Shown piece by piece: positions 34,427 through 40,809 of a DNA stretch of 40,809 nucleotides. Position 1 is the stretch's first letter; every line of letters starts with the position of its first letter. The DNA comes from Bacillota bacterium. GTDB taxonomy: Bacteria; Bacillota; Negativicutes; Sporomusales; Sporomusaceae. The DNA is taken from NCBI GenBank assembly GCA_023443285.1, contig JAEZVB010000081.1, positions 1 to 40,809 of the forward strand, in the 5' to 3' direction. The translations under genes were made by a program, and so were the position numbers. The notes under the pieces are model-generated. The model was not told the origin of the DNA. It saw only the letters and a list, made by a program, of their open reading frames with translations, and did no database searches.

Positions 34427-35013
34427 TTATAAAAATAGCATCCATAATATTAATCCCAAGGGAATAAGTAAGATCAGCCAAGAAAGAACTCTATGCTCAA
34501 CAAAACCACAAGAGTATTTTATCCGGTGAATAGTTCTCATTTCGTCTCCATTAGATAGTGTTGCTTCCAAATGATCAAAAGTGATATGGTTCTCAACGGC
34601 CTCAAGTAATCCTGTATATTTTTCATAATGCTCTTGATATTTATGTACAATATCATCTTCTAACCTTGCTACCTCTATATCATATAAAAGTTTTCCTAAT
34701 GCAATATAATTAGACTTCATTTGTAACGATCTTTCTTTATAGTTCTTAGAATTACCATAAAATGTTATACCAGTAATTGCAAAAGAACAAATTAGAAGAA
34801 TTGTTGATGCGTCAGAAGAAGTAGACATTCTGTTTGTTTTTCCAAATAAAAAATCCAAACAGAACAAGCAGTCAGAAAAATTGCATATATTAATTGGATA
34901 AGCTGATATTGTCTGTCGTATCTTTCCAATCTCTCAGACGCAACAATTCGCGCCGCGCGAGTCTTAATTACTCTTTTATATAATTGTCCATATAATTCTT
35001 GAATATCACCCAT
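34427..35013 (-). pseudogene. SLATT-domain membrane protein, split by a frameshift
   Basis: Two overlapping frames encode one protein. 35013 downward gives a basic helix RAARIVASERLERYDRQYQL and a membrane helix (IQLIYAIFLTACSVWIFYL); the continuation in another frame (about 34840 to 34427) gives a second membrane helix (STILLICSFAITGITFYG), a long helix NYIALGKLLYDIEVARLEDD and a C-terminal hydrophobic end. This is the layout of SLATT proteins, predicted membrane effectors in bacterial conflict systems. The switch maps to an A5 run in TTGGAAAAACAAAC, where one extra A restores a single frame of about 195 residues. Mutation, sequencing error or slippage are all possible; the site is not a canonical -1 slippery heptamer. 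Confidence 0.65.
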
Positions 35014-35101
35014 AGGCTTGTACCAACCTTTGTAGATATATAAATCTTACTAAATAATAACATATTTTGAATCTTTTCGGCAGTGAAATATTACATAAAA
35101 T

Positions 35102-35150
35102 AAAAAAACCCATCCCCCCGGCCAAAAGGCTGAGAGATGGGCATTTTTTT
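35102..35150 (-). terminator. strong terminator at the end of the phage late operon
   Basis: A hairpin with outer stem CCCATC/GATGGG and inner GGCC/GGCT is flanked by seven A or T on both sides, so it can act in both directions. It lies directly after the stop of the 35149-35766 gene and marks the boundary between the lysis module and the cargo genes. Confidence 0.88.
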
Positions 35151-35766
35151 AAAATGAATATCGTATACCTATTTTTGCTTTGTCATGCTCGAAATCATAT
35201 CCAGCGATAACACCTAAATACTTACCATCTTTACTAATTCGCCGATTAACATCAGCAGTAACTTCATTAATTTTTACACGGCCATTGTATAAGCCGGGAT
35301 AAATATTGTAGCCGCGCATAACCTTTTTATATGCAAATACATTATATTGGTTCAGATTTACTGTTGTCCCCTCGGGCAACTTGGATACCTCGTTTAAATC
35401 AACCGGCTTGTCAGGGTTAGTCGGATCGGCTACTATACCAAAATTAGCCCCGCGCTTTTCGACTTCCTTAATAACTACTTTTTCAACTTCCACCGGCACA
35501 GTTTGTATAATCGTGTCTGGTGGCTTGTTTTTTAATTCGGTAATCTGCTTGGCCGCTTCATTTAACTGCGACTGCAGCATACCTATGTGAGCATTCTTTG
35601 CGGCCAGTTCTACGCCTGCCGGTGTTTCTGCTTGTTGCTGACTTTCACCTGTTACCGGCTGCGATTGATGGAAGTGCTGCCAAACAAAATAACCGATAAC
35701 CACCAATAAAATAACGCCAAGAGCAATAAGCGCCTGGCGCGATGTGATTTTTTGCAATGATATCAT
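35149..35766 (-). CDS. membrane-anchored phage lysis-module protein, spanin candidate
   Basis: A 205-residue protein with a short cytoplasmic N-terminus, one membrane helix (about 13-30, ALIALGVILLVVIGYFVW), a Gln-rich linker and coiled coil (LAAKNAHIGMLQSQLNEAAK, then QITELKNK), and a C-terminal part with alternating strands (KDGKYLGVIAGYDFEHDKAK) ending in GIRYSF. It is the last gene of the lysis module after holin, amidase and an NlpC/P60-like hydrolase, and overlaps the latter by four bases. N-in membrane helix plus coiled coil is the plan of an inner-membrane spanin; the terminal aromatic residue resembles an outer-membrane beta-barrel signal. Role is inference. Confidence 0.6.
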   Translation of the reverse strand: MISLQKITSRQALIALGVILLVVIGYFVWQHFHQSQPVTGESQQQAETPAGVELAAKNAHIGMLQSQLNEAAKQITELKNKPPDTIIQTVPVEVEKVVIKEVEKRGANFGIVADPTNPDKPVDLNEVSKLPEGTTVNLNQYNVFAYKKVMRGYNIYPGLYNGRVKINEVTADVNRRISKDGKYLGVIAGYDFEHDKAKIGIRYSF

Positions 35767-36278
35767 ACTGCTACCCCCAGTATACCGGCATACTCAACAG
35801 CATGTTGCCGCGCATGTTCCGGTGTGTAAAACGGTGCGGGATCAGTACCGGCAAAATCCTGATAAGCGGCCCTAGTCAAATCAACTTGCAATCCGCTGCA
35901 CTGGATAGTTTGAGGATTGTCAATAATGCATGCAACGAATTCAGCAGCACGCAACCCCCAACGGTCACGGATCGCACTTACTACGCAATCATCTTTACCA
36001 TACTGCATGCCTGCCATAGATATCGCTTTAAGGGCAACAGCCCGGCGTTGTTCTTCTGCGATTGGCAGCTTAATAATCTGCAGTGTTTTACACCCATCAT
36101 ACAGATTACCGTCCTTGATTTTTACGCCTTCACCGGTGGCCTCAACAATTTTATATTCACCTTCGATAGTTATGCCGACAGCCGCATGCGCATAAACGGA
36201 GTCTGTCACCTCACATATTGCCTTTTCGACTTCCGGGTGGCGTCCAGTTGTCACATAAATCAAATCGAGTGTAGACAT
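35763..36278 (-). CDS. YiiX/NlpC-P60-like (permuted) cysteine hydrolase in the lysis module
   Basis: A 171-residue protein resembling the circularly permuted papain-like YiiX family: the histidine strand is early (DSVYAHAAVGI, H about 32) and the cysteine comes late in CSGLQVDLTRAAY (C about 128); YGKDDCVVSAIRD precedes it. Such enzymes cut peptide or amide bonds in wall peptides or lipids; the substrate here is not known. AAGGAGGG precedes ATG 36278 at six bases. It sits between the amidase and the spanin-like gene. Confidence 0.7.
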   Translation of the reverse strand: MSTLDLIYVTTGRHPEVEKAICEVTDSVYAHAAVGITIEGEYKIVEATGEGVKIKDGNLYDGCKTLQIIKLPIAEEQRRAVALKAISMAGMQYGKDDCVVSAIRDRWGLRAAEFVACIIDNPQTIQCSGLQVDLTRAAYQDFAGTDPAPFYTPEHARQHAVEYAGILGVAV

Positions 36279-36280
36279 GA

Positions 36281-36847
36281 TTATCCCTCCTTTTGCAATC
36301 TGTCATAATCAGTAACACCCCGGGCGATAGCGGCCGCAAACATGCGCTGTCCGCTATCACATGCCAGGATAGCTTCTTCGGCAGGATTAGAGATAAACGC
36401 CAATTCAACAAGTACAGCCGGGGCATCGGTACCGTTAAGCACATATAGCCCGGCCTCTTTGTCAATATCACCGTCAGACCAATCTGACCTGACCGGCAAC
36501 TGCGGGAAATCCCCTGCCATCTGAGCCATGATTAAACTTGCTAGGTTATCGGCCTGTGTTTGCCCTCTGCTTGTGAATATCTCCATGCCGGTTGATTTCT
36601 CACTGAATGAGTTGCAGTGAATACTTACAACCAGATCTGCAGGCCAGTTATTTGCAGTGTCACAAATTTCTTGCAGGCTATCTGATTGATAGCTGATAGC
36701 TTCACAACCGGCAGCGGTTAAATACTCGACTACAATAGCGGCCACGGCAGCGGTTACATTAGATTCCTTTAATCCGTTTGGGCCTAATGCGCCTGGGTCT
36801 GGATATCCACCAGGCGCATGGCCAGCGTTAATTAATACTTTGGTCAT
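36281..36847 (-). CDS. N-acetylmuramoyl-L-alanine amidase (Amidase_3), phage endolysin
   Basis: A zinc amidase that cuts between muramic acid and the stem peptide. The 188-residue protein is a bare catalytic domain with no signal peptide or wall-binding repeats. Zinc ligands H10 (LINAGH), E28 (LKESN) and H77 (SIHCNS) and catalytic E149 (VLVELAFISNP) are all present. It follows the holin gene with a four-base overlap, the usual endolysin position, and would reach the wall through holin lesions. Confidence 0.95.
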   Translation of the reverse strand: MTKVLINAGHAPGGYPDPGALGPNGLKESNVTAAVAAIVVEYLTAAGCEAISYQSDSLQEICDTANNWPADLVVSIHCNSFSEKSTGMEIFTSRGQTQADNLASLIMAQMAGDFPQLPVRSDWSDGDIDKEAGLYVLNGTDAPAVLVELAFISNPAEEAILACDSGQRMFAAAIARGVTDYDRLQKEG

Positions 36848-37431
36848 TGCTTATCCTCTCCTTTTGTTATAGTCACCGACAGATTAGTGCCGGTAAGTTT
36901 TGTTACGACTATGCAAATATATTGCTTAAGTAGCGCCAGTTTTTTGTTGCCCATTTCCTCCAAGTTTTCCATGATACTGAATAGCTCCGTCATGGCAACA
37001 TAGGTATAAATGCCGCCGCTTATTGCCTTATTGATCTGCATTCCCGCCAGCATAATTTCGGGCAGTTTACCGGTTAGACCGGCGAAAACAATTAATATCC
37101 CATAAGCAAATATCTTCTCTCCCCAACACTGCTTTAAATCTGAGCTTGTCAAATACCCAGGCTTCCATGCATGTAAAAAACCGCAAACCATATCGCTTGC
37201 GGTTATCTCATTTGCCAGAGCGCCCTGGTCAATCAAATACCTTTTAGTGATTGCAGACCACTTTGTCAGCGTATCAAGAACAATGAACATCATGACCACC
37301 AGCAGGATCATTTCGCTGCCACCAAACAGAAAACAAATTGCGGATGATATTGCTGCCGCAGCTATTTTGTATGGCCAGCAGTCCACCATCATTTCGCTAC
37401 CCCGTCGAAACATATTGCAAATCATTTCCAA
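36844..37431 (-). CDS. phage holin (Phage_holin_4 / TcdE-like)
   Basis: A 195-residue small membrane protein with at least three hydrophobic helices (about 22-38, IAAAAISSAICFLFGG; about 40-56, EMILLVVMMFIVLDTL; about 110-130, ILIVFAGLTGKLPEIML) and the family feature FIVLDTLTKW. C-terminal part is amphipathic and charged (KGEDKQ end). The frame starts at TTG 37431 after GGGGTGGGG; ATG 37425 is an alternative. Located directly before the amidase gene. It sets lysis timing by opening the cytoplasmic membrane. Confidence 0.88.
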   Translation of the reverse strand: MEMICNMFRRGSEMMVDCWPYKIAAAAISSAICFLFGGSEMILLVVMMFIVLDTLTKWSAITKRYLIDQGALANEITASDMVCGFLHAWKPGYLTSSDLKQCWGEKIFAYGILIVFAGLTGKLPEIMLAGMQINKAISGGIYTYVAMTELFSIMENLEEMGNKKLALLKQYICIVVTKLTGTNLSVTITKGEDKQ

Positions 37432-37457
37432 AACCCCACCCCCAATAAAAATAAGCC

Positions 37458-37961
37458 CTATTCAGGCCATGTGATTGGTTCTAATTCTTCTTTGGTTGTT
37501 GCCGCCTTAACAGCTTCTTGCAACTGCCAGCATTTTTGCTTACAAGTACCTATATGCAATGCCATGTCATCGATAACCTTTTGCATTTGTTCGGCAGTAT
37601 GCTGCAGGATAACCTTTTCAGTTTGTCCATCAGGTATTCCACGCAATGGAATTTTGCCTTGATAGACAGGGTGCGTTGCAAAATCAGGTGACTGTGCAGC
37701 TAAATACATAGTTTTGATATTATCTTGATCCGTTGTTTCACTGTCATAGGTATGGTTTGTGCCGGTAGCCGCCGAAATAAAGCCCCTGGTTATCGCCGAG
37801 GCTGTCCATGCGTCTATTTCGCGTAACTTGTCTGCCTTTTGTTCTTTCAGTGATAATACTGGATTTAAGTGTGCACTAATTTCTTCTTGTGTAGCTTCTC
37901 TTGCCCCATCCGTCATATCGCCGCTATAAATAAAGCCGTCTTTATGCATATAAAACTTCAT
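37458..37961 (-). CDS. DUF4376-type tail fibre assembly-like protein
   Basis: A 167-residue protein with an N-terminal strand region (MKFYMHKDGFIYSGDMTDGA) and a long helical DUF4376-like domain (KEQKADKLREIDAWTASAIT, RGFISAATGTNHTYDSETTD). Such proteins follow the tail-fibre gene in many phages and act as fibre chaperones or attach to the fibre. AGGAGG five bases before ATG 37961. The end falls just before the holin gene. Confidence 0.75.
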   Translation of the reverse strand: MKFYMHKDGFIYSGDMTDGAREATQEEISAHLNPVLSLKEQKADKLREIDAWTASAITRGFISAATGTNHTYDSETTDQDNIKTMYLAAQSPDFATHPVYQGKIPLRGIPDGQTEKVILQHTAEQMQKVIDDMALHIGTCKQKCWQLQEAVKAATTKEELEPITWPE

Positions 37962-37970
37962 ACAATCCTC

Positions 37971-39698
37971 CTAGTACCAAATTCGGAAAACATATCGCCA
38001 GTTTGCCAGCGTGATTATTACAGCTTCGCCTGTCGTTTTATGCGTTACAAAAGGCGCACCCGCCCCTGTTATGGCCGTAATTGTCGTATCAGTTAACAAT
38101 GCCTGCAAGGGGGTATCGTCATTTGTTGCAGAATTAACCAACGCTCCTACTGCATAATCCCCGGCAGAATATCCACTTTGCGCCGTAATGCATTTTAGTA
38201 ATACATCACATTTGCATTTAATAGGATCAAGTGTTAATCCGTGCGTAGCAATAGTAGGAGTGCTTAGGACTGGCGTATATTCACCAGAAACCCAAACTTT
38301 TGTGCCATAACCGATGTCATTTTTGCTGATTTTATTTGCCATTTCGTTAGCCAGCGCGGTGATATCTATCAGGCCTTGGTTTGTTGTGGCATCAAAAGCT
38401 TTAATGCAATACATTACAGTAATTGTTTTAGGTCTGGTTTCTGTAGCAACACGCGGCACCCCGTTCACTCCATCACTTATCGGGTCACCACTTATAATAT
38501 TGCCTGTGTATTGAGCGCCGCCAGTTTGGGCAGGCGTGTCTGTAGCAGACCCAGTAAGGGTATTATTTGCGTGTTTGTGTCCTTGGAGTGCATCTGCCAT
38601 CCACGTCCCTGGCTCTCTCCCTGTATCACTCCCACGCAAGTAGTCAACAATCTTCGCCATCCGAAACGTAGTGCTTCCATCTCCGGTAGAGTAGTAACCG
38701 ACTGAGCTTTGCACTGCTGCTTTAGCTTGCCACTCGGCTTCTGAAATAAGTAATCCCGTAGTTTGGATATATGCCCAAAATTGTGGATAAGTGGCGCGCG
38801 ATAATTCCTGCCCGCCGAATACCAGGAAGCCGGGGAGTGGTGTTTTACTGAGCAGCGGCATAATACTACCGATTGGCATTCCGCTGCCCCGAATGTCCCC
38901 GACTTTCCACTTGACGGTGCCGTCAGTTACTTCCTCACCCACCGCTGGCCATGTCGGTTCAGTAGCTCCTGTTGTTCCGGATTGCGTGCATTCCATGTAT
39001 TTATAACTTGCGGCATTGCGGGAATAACAAATTTCATCTACATCATAATTGTGATTAGCCTTCCAAATAAATAAGCCACCGTTTTCATCTGCATATTTTT
39101 TAGTGGCTGCTTGCATATCCTCTGTGGGATCTGCCGCCAGTTCAAGCGAACCAGTCATTGTGCCACCGGACTTCGGTAGATAACGATCACCGTGTGCGTC
39201 TGGATCATCGTTATGTTCAGTCAAATCCAGTTTTGTCGCGTATGTCGCACTGCCATTGAGGTTTATTGTCACATTAGCTGCATTACCGATTAGCACAAAA
39301 ACATCAAAAATCTGTGCATCTATCGGCGTGTTTTTATCAGGAATCCAGTCCACTTTATTACCGCCATTGGTATAGGCATATAGCTTCTCTGTACCAGATT
39401 CGCCAATCTTAGCATATATACCAACCTCACGCATGAAAAAGCCTTGGTTTGCCGCTACGCCGCTATTATCAACCAAATATCGCAGTCGGACTTGGCCGTT
39501 TCCTTGATTTAGAAATCCTTGGATTGGAATATCAAGCTTAGGGCTTTTTAGAGCCGTTAAAGTGGATATATTTTCACCTGTCCCTAAAATTCCATCTCCA
39601 ATTTTTAGTTTGGTAAAGATCAAATTTTGCCCCGCTTGCGATTCTGCAATCATATCCAAGCCAGCATTTGTAAGCACTATGGAAGGATATTCTGCCAT
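37971..39698 (-). CDS. phage tail fibre with DUF3751 N-terminus and tail-collar domain
   Basis: A 575-residue host-recognition fibre. Residues about 1-160 match the P2 gpH/DUF3751 baseplate-anchoring domain (SIVLTNAGLDMIAESQAGQN, FFMREVGIYAKIGESGTEKL). The middle has the fibre motif LPKSGGTMTGSLELAADPTE and QAATKKYADENG. A tail-collar domain follows (GMPIGSIMPLLSKTPLPGFL, DGSTTFRMAKIVDYLRGSDT, GHKHANNTL with metal-type histidines), then a variable C-terminus expected to bind the cell surface. AAGGAG precedes ATG 39698. It lies between the DUF2313 tail protein and the fibre-assembly gene. Confidence 0.93.
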   Translation of the reverse strand: MAEYPSIVLTNAGLDMIAESQAGQNLIFTKLKIGDGILGTGENISTLTALKSPKLDIPIQGFLNQGNGQVRLRYLVDNSGVAANQGFFMREVGIYAKIGESGTEKLYAYTNGGNKVDWIPDKNTPIDAQIFDVFVLIGNAANVTINLNGSATYATKLDLTEHNDDPDAHGDRYLPKSGGTMTGSLELAADPTEDMQAATKKYADENGGLFIWKANHNYDVDEICYSRNAASYKYMECTQSGTTGATEPTWPAVGEEVTDGTVKWKVGDIRGSGMPIGSIMPLLSKTPLPGFLVFGGQELSRATYPQFWAYIQTTGLLISEAEWQAKAAVQSSVGYYSTGDGSTTFRMAKIVDYLRGSDTGREPGTWMADALQGHKHANNTLTGSATDTPAQTGGAQYTGNIISGDPISDGVNGVPRVATETRPKTITVMYCIKAFDATTNQGLIDITALANEMANKISKNDIGYGTKVWVSGEYTPVLSTPTIATHGLTLDPIKCKCDVLLKCITAQSGYSAGDYAVGALVNSATNDDTPLQALLTDTTITAITGAGAPFVTHKTTGEAVIITLANWRYVFRIWY

Positions 39699-39707
39699 CT
39701 TATCAAC

Positions 39708-40334
39708 TCAACTCCTTATGACGGTATGGGTAACTTTCCTTATGGCTCCGGTCGCCCACAAGTTACTATTAAATTCTGCCGCCCTAAACGTTACGACAGG
39801 ATGAATTTTTACCCGTTTATTAACCCGAAGATAACCACCTGCATACACCCTATGACTGAGCGTCTGTGTATTGGATATCCCGATTGTCAGATTGGCCGGC
39901 ACAATCACACGTAGGAAAGTTCTCATTTCCTTCGTTCGCGTTAAAATGCTCGCTAAAATATCCACCCATAAAGCGTAGTTATTATAATTAAGAGATACCT
40001 GGCTTCTTCCAGCCCCATACGTTGCATCCAACATATTTTGTAATTGCCGATGAGTGTATGGCAGCTGCGAATTTATTTTAGCCAAGATACGTCGGCGCCT
40101 GACCTCTAAGTCATCAGTTTCCTTCGGACGCAGCTTCAACATGCTTTCCCAGCGCGCTGCACCAGTTTCGTCAATGTAATAAACAAAAGTATTTAAAAAC
40201 AGCTGCCACAATCGCTTCCAAACCAAATTCAGTTCTGGGTTTACGACTTCAGCAATCTCCTTAAACTCTTTTGCCGGCGCCACGACAGGTGGATAATACC
40301 GCTCAACATGGACGTCACGTACTAATTCATCCAT
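39708..40334 (-). CDS. YmfQ/DUF2313 phage tail protein (Mu gp48-like)
   Basis: A 208-residue baseplate/tail protein of the Mu gp48 family. The N-terminal half is helical (FKEIAEVVNPELNLVWKRLW) with WESMLKLRPKETDDLEVRRR, RILAKINSQLPYTHRQLQNM; the C-terminal half is beta-rich. It probably links the baseplate wedge to the fibre. Overlaps the baseplate J gene by eight bases and is 9 bases upstream of the fibre gene. Confidence 0.88.
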   Translation of the reverse strand: MDELVRDVHVERYYPPVVAPAKEFKEIAEVVNPELNLVWKRLWQLFLNTFVYYIDETGAARWESMLKLRPKETDDLEVRRRRILAKINSQLPYTHRQLQNMLDATYGAGRSQVSLNYNNYALWVDILASILTRTKEMRTFLRVIVPANLTIGISNTQTLSHRVYAGGYLRVNKRVKIHPVVTFRAAEFNSNLWATGAIRKVTHTVIRS

Positions 40335-40809
40335 TGGTCACTGCTCCCCGCACGGCCAGTTCATCCACACCCAGTGTCAGATTTTCCTCTGCGCCATTTA
40401 ATGTTGTGTGCTGGATATCCTCAATTCCATCAATATCCAGCAACCGACTCTCAATTTGCGAAATCCTCACAACTAACCCAGTATTGCTGTAATTATCAAT
40501 TTCGGCCACCTGAGTCGACTGCCAATTTTTATTCAGCTCATCGAAATAGGCATCAATAACCGCTTCGATATCGGACTTGTAATCTTCATATGTCCCTGTG
40601 ACGAAACTCGCATGTAGGCCAATATTAATCTGCGAATCCGCAACGCCCCCCACCGTGACGGCGTGTCCGATAGGTGCTATCCCTAAGCCTTTCCCATGGT
40701 TAGTTACCGGGTCAACCAGGGTTTGTACCTGACTGACAAATTCTGCAGTCGGTACTCTAAATTCAGACGTCATGAAGGCAAGTCGAACAGTACCGCCCCC
40801 CTGCCAAAC
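40327..40809 (-). CDS. baseplate J-like protein (partial, runs off right edge)
   Basis: The C-terminal part of a baseplate J/gp47 wedge protein. The frame is open to the window edge: about 160 residues are visible, starting WQGGGTVRLAFM and containing FVSQVQTLVDPVTNHGKGLG, IAPIGHAVTVGGVADSQINI, typical of the late Baseplate_J domain. The downstream DUF2313 and fibre genes are its normal neighbours in Mu- and P2-like phages. ATG 40773 is internal, not the true start. Confidence 0.9.
   Translation of the reverse strand, partial: VWQGGGTVRLAFMTSEFRVPTAEFVSQVQTLVDPVTNHGKGLGIAPIGHAVTVGGVADSQINIGLHASFVTGTYEDYKSDIEAVIDAYFDELNKNWQSTQVAEIDNYSNTGLVVRISQIESRLLDIDGIEDIQHTTLNGAEENLTLGVDELAVRGAVTNG

Noticed and set aside
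34830..34850. Programmed -1 frameshift in the SLATT gene
   Set aside because: The A5 run is not in the X-XXY-YYZ register in the upstream frame, and no strong downstream structure is evident; a plain indel is simpler, though slippage is not excluded.
35757..36308. 183-residue plus-strand frame opposite the NlpC/P60-like gene
   Set aside because: Antisense to a gene with clear motifs and a strong ribosome binding site; Cys/His/Phe-rich composition is typical of a shadow frame.
1..40809. CRISPR arrays, tRNA or rRNA genes, insertion sequences
   Set aside because: I saw no regularly spaced repeats, no cloverleaf-like or rRNA sequence and no transposase in the window.

Overview
This is about 40.8 kb of a low-GC, motile, flagellated bacterium. 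Gene order dprA-topA-trmFO-xerC-hslV-hslU-codY followed by flgB-flgC-fliE-fliF... matches the classic Firmicutes arrangement (Bacillus fla/che region). FliY and CodY are Firmicutes proteins. A lytic transglycosylase inside the flagellar operon, a folP with a long N-terminal extension and a phage lysis protein with an outer-membrane-like C-terminus would fit a diderm Firmicute of the Negativicutes (Sporomusaceae-like). That placement is inference; no 16S or marker search was possible.

Layout: (1) <1-16108, minus strand: one long flagellar basal-body/hook operon, read from flgB at the right to a partial fliO at the left edge (flgB flgC fliE fliF fliG fliH fliI fliJ, SLT transglycosylase, motE, fliK, flgD, a TIGR02530-type operon protein, flgE, flbD, fliL, fliM, fliY, cheY, fliO). 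Many genes overlap by a few bases, which suggests translational coupling. (2) 16252-28075, minus strand: folP-folB-folK-glycosyltransferase, dprA-topA-trmFO, xerC-hslV-hslU-codY, ending at a strong hairpin terminator after codY. hslU carries an in-frame UAA stop. (3) 28198-29247, plus strand: a divergent nicotinate phosphoribosyltransferase-family gene with its own terminator. (4) 29325-30765, minus: a lemA plus TPM-domain (YgcG-like) pair. (5) 30845-31330: only the C-terminal part of comM/yifB, which stops abruptly at the conserved NPCPCG motif. (6) 31330 to the right edge: a prophage with Mu/P2-type baseplate and tail genes, a lysis module, a terminator, then a block of AT-rich cargo genes (split SLATT protein, unknown, AbiGi/DUF2971-like protein, GNAT acetyltransferase, exported protein) and a tandem-HTH regulator at the very end. 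The integrase and the other comM half are not in the window.

How it works together: regions 1 and 2 couple DNA maintenance, folate synthesis, nutrient-sensing regulation (CodY) and flagellum assembly in the usual Firmicutes order. The prophage is inserted in comM with its late operon reading toward the attachment site. The cargo sits between the late terminator and att, the usual place for lysogenic-conversion or anti-phage genes.

The most noteworthy points are the tandem-HTH reading frame that runs open into the att junction with no start codon (possible integration-dependent truncation), the nonsense-interrupted hslU beside an intact hslV, a tandem duplication of the C-terminal domain of FlgD, a candidate one-protein spanin with an outer-membrane-type C-terminus, and the SLATT/AbiGi-like/GNAT cargo cluster.
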